Part shown: positions 24,303-35,408 of the stretch, one piece after another
How the letters are laid out: the number at the start of each line of letters is the position of its first letter
How positions within the stretch are numbered: the stretch's first letter is position 1
From: Polyporus tsugae
Lineage: Eukaryota > Basidiomycota > Agaricomycetes > Polyporales > Polyporaceae
Assembly: GCA_024305745.1 (NCBI GenBank)
Contig: JAHRBS010000005.1
Coordinates: 992,001-1,056,000, forward strand
DNA length: 64,000 nucleotides
Direction: 5' to 3'
Position numbers and translations under genes: made by a program
Notes under the pieces: generated by a model
Database searches by the model: none
What the model saw: only the letters and a program-made list of their open reading frames with translations
What the model was told of the DNA's origin: nothing

Positions 24303-27300
24303 ATGCTTTCAACTGGCAGCTCTGGTACTTCTGATCTGGGCAGAGCCGAAGTCGACACTCAGAAGTGCTCGGCATGCCAGCGCCACTGGCCTATCACTGA
24401 CTTTCCATTAAAGAAGAAGGGGCCCAGCACCCATATCACACACATCAAGACCTGTGAGAACTATACTGTCCGGAAGCAGGTATGGCGGACGAAGGAGAAA
24501 GCCGAAGAAGCTGATGGGAAGAAGCCTCCTCTCAGAGCCAATAAGCAAAAAGCGCGCTCGGACGCTCTCGACCGGATTCCCCTCGCCTCTTTCCTGCAGT
24601 TCCTGGAAGGAAAGGGCATGGTCTGCAACATCGAGGCCCTCATATTGATCTCTGATGTTGACAGCGACCGCCGGAAATGAGCAGATTGCCTCGCAGAGCA
24701 GATATGGAAGCGACTGGAGCTGCCCTTTATGTAAAGTTATGTAACAGTGCCGAAAAAACAACTCTAATCTCATTTCCCTCAGCAGATATCATAGCAAGCA
24801 TGATGCAGTGATGTCTAATGACTCGCAGAGCACGTATACGTACCACTGTGCCCAGAATGCAAAATGCCAGAAGAAAACATGGAAAGTCAGTGATCCGGAG
24901 AAGCATCGAGACAAGGACACGATGGACGTGTTTAAATGCCACAGATGGCTGTCCATCACAGTCACCGATGGGTCGGACCAGGCCACAGTCACGCTCGTGC
25001 ACCGCTCGTTGCATGTTCTGTATTGTGTCATTGACCTTCCAGATGAGGTCGATGAGATAATCCAGAAGAATCCTGACTACACGGTCTCTCAGGTACTGAT
25101 ATTTCAATCATTAGAGGGAAACTAATCCATTCATAGTATACATGTGTAAGGTGTGGACCGACATTCTGAAGAAATATCCCAAGTCCACATTCTCACGGGC
25201 CACTGTCTACGCATGGTGGGCTCAGGAAGATCACAAGAAATGGAAGCGGGATGATGACAAGTTCAAGTCCGCATCAATCCTACTTGCCGAGGCTTGGAAC
25301 TTGTCCGGATCCTATTCGGCTGAGCCTATTGAGCTTCCCAATGAAGATGGGTTCACAGGCTTGGTGTTTGCTCTCCCGGAGCTGCTCGGCCAATGGGGTG
25401 GACGCATCCGTGAGCTAGCTCTTGACTCAACGTGTGCATAATTATCTATTATTATGTGCATTGGCTAATAAGTATCTGGATGACTCTAGTTAACACCAAT
25501 GGTTCTCGGTTCAAGTTGTACGCCCTTCTGGGTGAGGTGTATGGCTCTGGACTGCCTCTCGCATACCTCCTGCTGCGCTGTTCGGATGGGGATAAGGGGG
25601 GAAAGGAGCGGTACATTACTCGCTTTCTGACCACTGTGCGTGACCGCTGGCATATCAATGCAGTGTTCACTCTCACGGACAAGGACTGGTCCGAGATCAA
25701 TGCATGTCGCACCGTGTATCCCAACGCGAAGCACCAACTGTGCTACTGGCATGTCTTACGTGCTGTCAAAACTTGACTAGCAATTCTCTGCCGGATGCCA
25801 GTCCATTACAAAGCCGATGAAGCTCACGCGGAGTTCTCATGGATTGATAAGGATTTTGTGCCTCTGCAACAGCAGACCAATCCAGTGAGCCGCTATGACA
25901 GACTTGTTACATAATGTCACCTAATTTCCGCCAGTCCGCTCCCACTTTCATTGCAGCTCCCAAGGCCATTCCCACGATCCGGCTACGATTCAATGGCAAG
26001 CTTATCTCGCTTCACCCAGAACTTCCGACCCAGTCACAGTCAACACTCCTCACTGAAGAGGCCATTCATGAGGCCAAGACGGAGTCAGCTGAAGCTCAGA
26101 GTGATGAGCTTCCCGAGCGCATGGAGAAAGAACTTGACCAGCCTGATCAGGAGGCTGAGGATGGCCCAGACTGGATGTTTGAAGAGGACAAACTCCGGGC
26201 AAGCGACCCGCAATATGTTTTCTGCCCTGCGCCACACCAAAAACAGCTCTTGCGGCTGATTACAAAGCATTTCTGTCTCCACCCTCTTTTCCCCGAGGAG
26301 GACTCTGAGCAACGACCTCACACCTCGGATTCTATTCGCCACAATGCTGCATATGAAATGTACAATTTCTGCCATATTCGGGGGCTTACTGAGGTCTGGG
26401 GCTATCTCTGGACATCTTGGTATACTCCGCAGAGGTGGGATCTCTGGGCACAATCATCATCCGGCGATCGGATCTCTTGACTTCAAACCACAATGATGGT
26501 CGAGAAACACTGGCAACAGCTAAAGCATGATCACCTCCATCATCTCATGCACCCTTGTCTCCACCAGCTCACATTTATTCTTATTCATCATGTCACTCCA
26601 GCGTACATTGCACGTGCCAAGATCCTCGAGGACACCTACCGACTGGGCCGCTCCAAACCCCTCACAACCTATCAGCGCTATTTCAAAATGGCGTGGATAA
26701 AGTTGCAGGCCGCTAAGCTTAGTGGCCGCATTTATCTCACGGACATTGCGACCTGGACGTGCAATTGTGGACAGCAGAAGTACCATCTGCAGCACTTATG
26801 CAAGCATCTCGTGCAAGCGGTGGCAGAACCTTCTCTCTGTTTCTTCTGAGAAGTGTACCAGTGGCGCACTGTCCCCATTTACCACCACCCGGAGCTCCGT
26901 GCACGCTCTGAGACCGACGTTCCAGAATATCTGGATGCCAATGATGGCTCCATCACAGACGGTGATGACCACGTTTGGATTGGAGACCACGCACAGCTCA
27001 AGAGACAAGCAGACTGGGAGGCACTTGAGGGCAGCCTTACAATGCATAAGCGCCGACGCACAGCCACCCCCGCCTTTTCCGATCAGGGACCATGATCGTC
27101 ATCCCCGCTCCCATACGCAGAGGAGGAGAGCAAGGTAGAGAATAATGAGGTGAGCATTTATTTGCTATATCATCCACATATATTGAACAGCCAAAAGTTG
27201 GAAGACAAGATCAAACAGCTGAAGCGCCGAGCGGAAGAATTGCGAGAAGCTGCTGATATCATTGAGGATCAGCTTCTATTTCAGAACAAGATCTGGATCA

Positions 27301-27350
27301 CCAGCATGGTCGAGCGGAAGATCGGGAAGGATGTAAGTTTATTTGTTAAA
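24303..27350 (+). pseudogene. MULE transposase, multiple nonsense codons
   Basis: The reading frame can be followed across introns: a Cys-containing N-terminus (KCSACQRHWPITDF), a DNA-binding-like part (YHCAQNAKCQKKTW), the MULE catalytic region (LYALLGEVYGSGLPLAYLLL, FTLTDKDWSEINA and KHQLCYWHVLRAVKT, holding the second Asp and the C..H motif), a SWIM-type zinc finger (WTCNCGQQKYHLQHLCKH), and a C-terminal coiled coil (KLEDKIKQLKRRAEELREAA). In-frame TGA codons stand at 24678, 25774, 26478, 26847 and 27093. At each, Arg (CGA) would fit the family pattern or local charge. The join after ..LALDST near 25435 is also unclear. The protein cannot be made in full. Confidence 0.85.
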
Positions 27351-27621
27351 GATATTCATCATGTGGAGAAGACCGGGAGGAAGAGGGACACAACATGGGC
27401 TCGGAAGGGGGATAAAGACAGTCAACGCCGCTCGCGGAACACCATGGGGTACCAAGTCCGAGTCCGCGACACTAAGGCCTCGGGTATTCGTCACCCATTA
27501 CTGTACCAGACTCCGATTAAAACGACTTCGAATACCACTTATGAACCATTCAGACCCCACTCAAGTGGATCTTGCTGCTCGGCATCAAGATGACCCCACC
27601 ACTCTGCCTGGCGCCCATCGG

Positions 27622-27723
27622 CATTGGCAGATAAGTCGGGGTTTGAACACTCGACCCGATATGGAAGGGAAGGGGCGCTTATGCACCGCCCCCGTCGCAT
27701 CGTGCTGGGTGAATTGCGCAGAC
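27622..27723 (-). repeat. MULE right terminal inverted repeat
   Basis: 102 bp, reverse complement of the left end with four differences, keeping CpG at all four. Confidence 0.9.
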
Positions 27724-27734
27724 TTGACGCAGTA
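27724..27734. repeat. MULE target site duplication, right
   Basis: TTGACGCAGTA, partner of 24043-24053. It keeps the CpG that is CpA in the left copy. Confidence 0.8.
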
Positions 27735-28414
27735 CGTACCTCCTATGTACGGAACTGACAGTGCACCTGAAGGATCCAACTTTGTCCGAAACTACGGGAG
27801 CGGCCATGTTCGGACTCTTATCTTTCCAGGAGGCACACCTCGTAGACCTTCGGCTAGATGTACCAGCTATGGCGGCGATCGCCACTGCCACTATCCAAGA
27901 ACCCGAAGGTGCCGTATACTATACCGCCGCATCTAGAAATGCAAACATGGTCAGCTCATACTCGACAATTCTATCAGCCGCAGACGATCTCGTCCCGGCT
28001 GCTTGCGGACAATCAACCACGCACCGACAGATGAAGACGCCAAACTTACGACACCTAATGCTGAACTTATCGGTCGACGAGTTCCTACGGCGCGACGAGT
28101 CCCTGTCTGAGGATGGTCGCCACCCCGCCATCTCCAGCGTGCTAGTCGCGTTCTTATCGAGGTTAGAACTAAGTAACCTACAGTTAGTGCTCCAGCTGTC
28201 GGACGCACCTGGCTCTGAACGTGGCAGCGGTGGAGGTGGCTGCCATCGAACGGGTACCTCCGAGGGACGGACTCGGACTCAAGAGATCGATGACGCACTC
28301 GAAGACCTGCGACGAGCACTTGAGGTTCGTGGGCTGACAGCACAACCGGTAGTCGAAGGGATCAGCTGGAGGTGGCGTGCACGGGAAGATTACGAGAGGA
28401 CGCCTCCTGGTTGA
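27735..28414 (+). pseudogene. Gene fragment right of MULE
   Basis: A frame open from the target site reads HLKDPTLSETTGAAMFGLL, FQEAHLVDLRLDVPAMAAIA, PNLRHLMLNLSVDEFLRRDE, LSRLELSNLQLVLQLSD, then a charged tail with IDDALEDLRRALEVRGL, stopping at 28414. The leucine-rich style fits the C-terminal part of an F-box-like protein and suggests it belonged with the frame left of the MULE. It has no start of its own that is clearly better than an internal Met, so it could also be a separate short gene. Confidence 0.4.
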
Positions 28415-29357
28415 ACCGCCTCGTCCGAGTCCCTGTCGGAGTGAAGACGGAGCAAGAGGTGACCGAGATGTGACAAGCGATCGCGAGGGGATAGTATTCA
28501 GACGTGCCGCATGTTGCTCGGGGATATGTTACTAGGCACTGGGTAAGTCAAACTGGGTAGAAATGAAACCGTGAAACCTGCTCTTGTGACGTACTGTTCC
28601 GATGTTGTGTCTTGCGTAATCCCCCTGCTCGTGGAAGGGCGAAGTAACTTATGAACGAAAATCAAGGACAATGAGTATTTGTGGCGAACGAGCTCGATGG
28701 CATTTCGTCGACTCACAAGTCTCGGATAATAACTTGAATGGAGCCCTCCAGTTCAGGAGCGATAGCTGATCCTGCCACGGACTTGGGTAAATGAAAGGGC
28801 CAACGAGATGCATGTGCTGAGAGTACTTGAAGGTGTCGACTGGAGTCTATCCAACGAAGGAAGCATGATCATGATGGCCAGATGACAGTGGCCATGGACT
28901 GAGCACAATTGGTTTGGCTTGCGGCGCCCCCGCGCCGCCCGATCCGGCGAGCTCCGCCCCGCTGCAGTCTCTCGGCCGATGGCGCCCAAGAATCTCGCCC
29001 GACTTGCTCCCCTCCTCCATCTTGCCCCACGACACTGACTCTGTCAATCGACTGTCCACTTTGTGCTTCCTTCTGTCATGCCTGCAATTCAATCCTCAAT
29101 CATTGGGCCCCATCTTTTGTGAGGTTGTCAACTTCTCTTCGTCGACCAAACTGAAGTCGCTCAACGACTGGGCGTTCGTCTTGGTTTCCATCGTACATCC
29201 TCTCGCCCCGCTCCTCGCAAACCTCTAGCTATCTGCTCTTGTCGCACTCCGCGTCTGAAAGCTACGCACAACCGCGCCAGCTGGCAAGATAGATCGGTTT
29301 CGTGGACGACTCCCCACTGCGACTTCCCTAACGGCCTCCGTCCGTCCCACAACATTC

Positions 29358-29397
<40 letters not shown>

Positions 29398-30407
29398 CCG
29401 CAACTCGGACTCGGACCGCTTGACGCCACTACCGACGACGTATTGTCGCACCGCTTGTATGGGCTATATGCCGCGCGAAGGACTGGCTTCATCGCACGCG
29501 GACAGCAGAAAGCGGCCGGGTCACCCGGAATGGAAAGAGGATTTACAGATGGGAGAAGGGACAATTTGGCGTGTGTCATTGGCCTTGGGTCGATAACGTT
29601 CTCAGGTGCGGAATCTCCATATCTTCACCTTCACCGTCTGCCGAGGTTGACTTGGGTTTGTCAGAGGTGTACGCGTCCACATCAATCTGTCTAGACACTT
29701 TCGGACCAACGGTTCGCAATCTCGGGAGTCGAAGTATCCACCGGGACGACTTGGAGCGCCGTCACTTCGTCATTCAAACCACCTCATTCTCATGCACGCC
29801 TTCCTGTATCATGTCGGCTCCGACGAGAAGCCTGAGCGGGTCGGCGACGCGCTATCCGATCGCCAAGAGCTTAAACACCGGAGTTCTGGGGCGATGGCGC
29901 CCAGCGAGAAGCAAGAAGGTGTGCACGTTCATTCTTCCATCAATCCTACATACACACACCACATGCATGGAACCTACGCCTCATGTTCAACTGTTCCACA
30001 GCCTGCAAGGCCTATGGTGCCTACACCCTAGTCACGGCACACAAAAAAGCGGCGTGTCGGCACGACGGATGATAGGCAGTCGGGCGACACGCCTCCATCT
30101 AAACCCTTCAATGACGTCGAAGGAACCGGTAGATTCAACGCCGCCCTCATAGCCTTCGTCTCTATATACCGCGATATCACGCGGTACGTAGAGTTCGCGC
30201 CCGCACGCCCACAGTGGCATCCAGAAGTCCTTATGGCGTTTCAGGTTCGCCGTTCTGCAGCACGAGCCCGGTGGGCATGATCATTTTGATCTGGCGCGAC
30301 GCGATTGAGTGAAGTACCAGCCACGCTCGCGCTCAGTCCTCGCAGTGCTTCCCCGCTCCCCGTATCTCGTCCCCTCTCCGCTTGGGCTTCATCTTCTTGA
30401 CATTGCA
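28415..30407. other. Spacer with GA microsatellite
   Basis: About 2 kb without a supported gene. Longer frames (such as plus strand 29571-30152) have inconsistent composition. The last few hundred bases are pyrimidine-rich (CTCCCCGTATCTCGTCCCC) and are likely the promoter and leader of the next gene. Confidence 0.45.
29361..29394 (+). repeat. (GA)17 microsatellite
   Basis: Seventeen uninterrupted GA units, directly seen. Confidence 0.98.
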
Positions 30408-32112
30408 ATGTCCACCATGGCGACGGCGACGGCGACAGCTGGGCTGAGCGCGCCGAGCGCAAAGAAGCTGAGGGGGCAGTTGACCACGCTGGCGCAGGAC
30501 CGAGTGTTCCCCGTCGTGGTAGAGACCGCACTGTTCGGTAAGCAAAGCCGCTCCTTCTATATGAGATGTCCCCCTACGGTGATCGCTGACGTGAACGCCA
30601 CCCCTTCTCGCACTGCAGCCATCTTCACGGTCTTGATCATCATCTCGACTTACATTATCTGGTACGCACTTCACCTCTGCTAAAGGCTGCCGTACGTGTA
30701 TGCTGAGCGGATCGCCACCGGGGACGTTGACAGCCAACGCGGCCTCAGGCGGTCATGGCCAAGATCCATTATGCTCGCCGCCACACTGGCGATGTATGCG
30801 CTCTCAACGCTCGACTGGGCGATCGACATCCGCCTCCTCTGGAACGACCTGCGAACATTGAGTCTCACCGGTTTGCCCGCCGCGCATCCCCCATTCGGAG
30901 CTTCAAGTCCATCTTTATTGGTACTGCAAGTAATAACGAGCGTGATATGCGTACGTCTGTCTCGTTGATCAGCATATCTTGCGTCTGTGCTAATTGTAGT
31001 TGTACGTTGAAGATCATTCTGGGCGATGCTGTGGTCTGCTGGCGAGTCTGTGTGGTCTGGGGCTCTCGCCGGGTGGTGATCGCTCTGGGACTATTTTGGG
31101 TGCTCGGGTCAGTCGGTGAGCAGCCTTGGGCTTCCATCGCGCTGTCGTTCTTATCTACATCTCCATCCGCATCTCCTCGTTGACACGCAGGCGTCTTCAC
31201 GGCGTGGAGCGCGATGTTCGTCGGCTTCTTCTACCACCATCTGCCCGCACCCGTCGAAGTTCTGGTGAAGCACCACACGATCGTGAATGCGCTCGCGTTC
31301 TCGTGGAGCGCCGCGACGAATGTCTGGGCGACGGCGATGGTCGCGTACAAGGCCTGGTGCGTCTATCGTCTCTCAGTCCGTGGTGAACGTGGGAGTGTGG
31401 CTGAGTCCAGCTGTTGGGCTCCCGTCGCCCGACAGGCTACAGCGAAGGGATCTGAAGCGCCATCTGGGCAGCACGGGCCTCGCGGTGCATGACGTCCTCA
31501 TTATCCTGGTGGACTTGGGCGTGATATACACGATCTTCATGGTACGTCCCGTCCCGGATCCGGAAGGCGTTCTCTAACCGCGTCGCCCTGTGACAGCTCC
31601 TGAACGTCATCGTGCTCATCCCGAGCCTCAACGGCGGGACGTTCTTCTCCTACGTCACCCTGTTCATGCAGCAGATCACCGTACGTCCTGAATCTCCCAT
31701 CCGATCCTGGCGATCCATCCGACACGTCGAACCTAACGCCGCATCGCAGGGCATGTACCCGACCGCGCTCATCGTCCTCGTCGCCCTCCAAAAGTCGCAT
31801 CTCGACCACGAATTCACCTTCCCGCCCTCGGTGCATTCACGCACGGTCGACGATGAGACCCTGCCGTTCACGGTCAAGGCAGGGCACTCGACGGACACGG
31901 AGTTCGGGAGCACGACCGCGGCCACGTACGCGAGTGGCATGTCTGGCACCCGGTACGAGCCCGACTCGGAGGTAGGGGTCAAGGCGCGGGTTGTGGCGCT
32001 GCAGACGATGGGTGGCGTGTCCGTGTCCGAGTCGATATGGGAGACGCGAACCGAGACCGAGAAGGACGGCGGCAATCCGGTCACGGTGGAGGGCGTCGGG
32101 CTGGCGAGGTGA
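30408..32112 (+). CDS. Seven-helix membrane protein of basidiomycete type
   Basis: It starts MSTMATATATAGLSAPSAKK. Exons join through GT-AG introns to give helices around VVVETALFAIFTVLIIIST, IMLAATLAMYALSTLDWAID, VLQVITSVICIILGDAVVCW followed by RVCVVWGSRR, VIALGLFWVLGSVGVFTAWS, TIVNALAFSWSAATNVWATA, LIILVDLGVIYTIFMLLNVI and MYPTALIVLVALQKSH. A cytoplasmic Ser/Thr/Glu-rich tail ends VTVEGVGLAR at 32112. The pattern ET.LF..., MYALSTLDWAID and CWRVCVVW marks a large family of mushroom 7TM proteins of unknown function. One intron (30662-30685) would be only 24 nt. Location is probably plasma membrane or endomembrane. Confidence 0.8.
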
Positions 32113-32458
32113 TGCCTGAGGTGCGAGTACGGCTTCCGGCAGGTTTCTGGTCTGAGCGAGTGTTGGGGTGGTGGATTTGCATGCCCCGGGATCGGACCTT
32201 TTGGCGTGGTGGTAGGAAGTCGAATACAATGCTAATTTATGGACAATAATTAATGACAGCATCCTTCGAAATAGACGCCTGCCTCATGCCGTGGACCTCG
32301 TGCCTCTTGCCACTTTGCTATCTCCACGTCGCTCCTCATCCAAGACCTACCTCACTCAGCTGCCCACGATTGGCCGCGGTCTCAACTTAGGTATTTGCGA
32401 AACACTTAGTACTTTTGTTGCCAGCGAAATCTCACATGCCTTGAAGTGTATCTTCCAG

Positions 32459-34088
32459 ATGACGATAGACAACGATGATCCGAGTCGCAATGGTACCGTG
32501 GCTGTACTGAACCTCGACATCCTATTGCACGTGCTGGACTTTCTTCACCTGCGGATGAGGGCACGAGACCCCTCAGCTCGTGTGGCCCTTGCTCGATGTG
32601 CACGGGTGTCCCGTGCATCCTCCCCTCTCGCCCTCCGTCTCCTCTGGTCCACCCTTTGTACTCCCACACCCTTATGGCTTCTCCTCGCACCCGAGACACT
32701 GGCACGCACACGCAAACAAACAAGTTTGGATGAGCTCGTGCATATTGTAAGTTCTCTTCGTTGTTTGTGACCGAAACATCGATCGGGAGTTGATGTAAAG
32801 GGATGGTTAGATTCTCGACGCTGAGTTATGGAATGAACCTGATCGCTGGGATCGCTTCTTGCACTATGCACAGCTGGTCCGTGAAGTGACCTTCCACTCA
32901 GGTTCGGACAAAAAAAGTGAAATGGAGACGGTGCAACTCCTGGGCGCCGTGTTGGAGCGCAACGGAGGACGTCGGGTCTTTCCGTCCCTCCGCGTCTTCA
33001 CATGGAAATCGACCACGGATACACATCTTGATGCCGACGTGATTGGATTGACGTTTGGCCTCCACTCTATAGGGCTCAAAGGCATCCTCTTCTGCATTAT
33101 ATACACCGCACCCTTGCTGGAAGCGTACATTGATACCTCTACCCGCGCCCATGTGCCACTCCTGTGGATCGGTGACGAACTGGTGCAGTTTCAAAACCTG
33201 CGAACCATCCAAATTAACGCACTTGTGGCATACTACGACATCCACGCCGTTCTCGCTAGGCTTCCCCTTACATACCTTCGGGTGTCCATTATCGTAGAGA
33301 GAGCATCCGCCGCTCTCAGCCCTCTGAGAGCCGCATCTTTACGTGTGCTCGACATCCACGGAGCACCCTCCAATCTGGCCACGATACTCCCATCGTGGTC
33401 GCTCCCTTCGCTCGAACGCGCCGACATCTCGCTCTTCGACGAAAGGAGCGGCAGCAGATACATCTACAAGCCCGAGCTCGCCGCCGCCATCGTCGCACCG
33501 CTGCCCCGCGCTACCCTCTGCACACTCCACATCTCACTCAGCGGCACGTCCTCCCCCCGTCGCGCCGCCGCGTTGCCACTCGCGCAGTTTCTCCGTCCGT
33601 CTTTCCAGCTACACAGTTTGGAGTCGTTCACGCTTAGGTCGCATGACTGGTATGTCAAGCTGTCTGCGGACGACGACGCGTTCGCCGAGCTCGCAGAAGC
33701 GTGGCCATCGCTCAGATCGCTGGAGCTGGACTTCCCCAGCTGGCACACAGAGGGGCCGGTCCCCACGCCCCTCGTCCTCCTTTTCCTCGCGCGCTCGTGT
33801 CCGGAGCTGCAGGAGCTCGTCCTCCCGTACCTCGACTACACCGTGGATCTGGAGACGCTGCCACTGGGGGACACGCTGCACGCGCATCCCCTCCGCCGGC
33901 TGTGCATCGCGGACGACCGGACAAAGAAGTTAAACATCACGCGGGAGGCGGTGGACGCGCTGTGCGGGTTTGTAGGCGGGCTGTTCCCGCACTTGTCTCT
34001 ATCCTCGGACTTTGGCCATTACCGCAGGGGGAGGGCACCGTGGACAGAAGTGTTTAACGTGTTGCGGCGTGGAGGTCATAAACGTTGA
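32459..34088 (+). CDS. F-box-like protein, intact tandem paralogue
   Basis: Two exons (32459-32746 and 32811-34088) give 521 residues. The N-terminus has VAVLNLDILLHVLDFLHLRM and LARCARVSRASSPLALRLLW, an F-box-like pair of helices. The second exon is Leu-rich (LVQFQNLRTIQINALVAYYD, SPLRAASLRVLDIHGAPSNL, WPSLRSLELDFPSWHTEGPV and LVLPYLDYTVDLETLPLG), ending VFNVLRRGGHKR. It is closely related along its whole length to the next gene, including the intron position and upstream sequence (both leaders contain GGCATCCTTCGAA or close to it). It therefore shows what the interrupted neighbour should look like. Confidence 0.85.
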
Positions 34089-34242
34089 CTGGACCAGTGT
34101 ACTATGCATGCAGAAATCTCACCCGGGCCGAGCTATAACCTACTAAGCACACTATAGGTACCGGTGTAATCGCCGACAATGACGGCATCCTTCGAATCGA
34201 CGTTTGCCTCATGCTTCGAATCTCTCGGCTCTTGGCTCTGCA

Positions 34243-34280
34243 CCTCTCCCCTCTCCCCTCTCCCCTCTCCCCTCTCCCCT
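34243..34280 (+). repeat. CCTCTCC heptamer repeat
   Basis: About five tandem copies of CCTCTCC in the leader of the second F-box paralogue; a pyrimidine tract near the likely promoter. Confidence 0.9.
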
Positions 34281-34433
34281 ATTCTATCCACCCTCAAGAC
34301 CTCACCCCCTCCGGATCCCAGCTCCCACGATCGTACGCGCGATTGGCCGCGATCTCAATTTCGATATTTGTGAAACGCTTCTGACATGCCACCAGTGCTG
34401 AAATCTCACGTGCCTTTGTAGTTTATCTTTCAC

Positions 34434-35348
34434 ATGGCGACAGACAAGGATGGCCGTCATTATACCGCGACAATACTGAACCATGATGTTTTGTTGCACA
34501 TCCTGGACTTTCTTCACATACGAATGAAGGCACATGACCCCTCAGCTCGTCTCGCCCTCGCTCGATGTGCGCGTGTGTCCCGTTCACTGTCCAATCCCGC
34601 CCTCCGTCTACTCTGGTCCAACCTTCGTACCCCCTTACCTTTATGGCTTCTTCTAGAACCTGATGGGGCGACTAGTCACACGCGCGAACAAAGGACCGTT
34701 GAACAACGCTTGCAGACTGTAAGTCGTCTTCGCCATTCATGATCAAACCATCAGTTGGTTGGGAATCTGACTTGAGAGCAATGGCAGATCGTCGACGCTC
34801 AGTTGTGGAATGACCGCGATCGCAGGGATCGCTTCTTGTACTATGGGCAGCTGGTCCGCGAGCTGAGCTTCTCCACCGTGACGGCGCAGGTGGACACACT
34901 CAATGACTTGCACGTGCAGCTTGTGCGCGCCGTCGTGGAGCACAATGGCGGACGGACAGTCTTACCGTCCCTCCGCGCCTTCACATGGATGTTGCCCATG
35001 AAGGCGCATCGGGATATCACACAGTTGCTTTCGCCGAGCGTCGTGTGGTTGCTGTTCGACCCTGACCGGTCTGACCCTTCGGGATCCGAAGGCATCCTTC
35101 GCTCCATTCGAAACACAGCGCCGCTAGTGGAAGAGTTCATGTCAACACGGACTCATTTGTCGCCCATAATGGTTGTTGAGGAGCTGGTGCAGTTCCAACA
35201 CTTGCGGACTGTCCAGATCTGCGCAGCTCTTCCGCACGGCGACGTCCACGCCCTTCTCGCCAAACTCCGCCTTACACAGCTGCGGGTGTGCGTCTTCCTA
35301 GACATTAGCTCCGCGGTCCGTCCCCTGAGCACCGACTCTTTATGTGTG
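34434..35348 (+). pseudogene. F-box-like protein, 5' half, split by giant element
   Basis: Exon 1 (34434-34718) begins MATDKDGRHYTATILNHDVL and exon 2 starts at 34788 with IVDAQLWNDRDRRDRFLYYG, matching the paralogue at 32459-34088. Exon 2 is cut after codon GTG at 35348 (..RPLSTDSLCV), where the giant element begins. Read-through would add about 26 foreign residues before a stop at 35427. Without the element the frame continues exactly at 59404: the coding parts are 285, 561 and 747 nt, all multiples of three. The present allele should give at most a truncated F-box protein without its Leu-rich second half. Confidence 0.9.
35342..35348. repeat. Giant element target duplication, left
   Basis: ATGTGTG, repeated at 59397-59403. 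If the base before it is counted, the copies read TATGTGTG and CATGTGTG, so an 8-bp duplication with one mismatch is possible. Confidence 0.85.
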
Positions 35349-35408
35349 GTAGGTACTACAACGGGGTATATATCCCGATGGGCTAACAGCCCATGCAGGT
35401 TGCCAACC
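35349..35408 (+). repeat. Giant element left terminal inverted repeat
   Basis: Contains CTACAACGGGGTATATATCC followed by a hairpin-forming palindrome ATGGGCTAACAGCCCAT and ending GGTTGCCAACC. The outermost seven bases match the other end at only two positions. Confidence 0.9.

Larger units (their letters stand above)
24054..27723 (+). mobile_element. MULE (Mutator-like) DNA transposon, degenerate
   Basis: A 3,670-bp element with 102-bp terminal inverted repeats (24054-24155 and 27622-27723), starting GTCTGCGCAATTCACCCAGC. The repeats differ at four sites, all C/T or G/A at CpG. A target duplication of about 10 bp flanks it. It encodes a single plus-strand transposase broken by stops. Length, long repeats, duplication size, MULE catalytic region and SWIM zinc finger agree on the Mutator superfamily. 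Confidence 0.92.

Noticed and set aside
29571..30152. 193-codon plus-strand frame
   Set aside because: Mixed composition, no motif, and it overlaps the likely promoter of the seven-helix protein gene.
33343..33933. Long Arg/Ser-rich frames opposite or overlapping the F-box second exons (also 59390-60175 and minus-strand partners)
   Set aside because: Shadows of GC-rich coding sequence; only the F-box frame matches between the paralogues at protein level.
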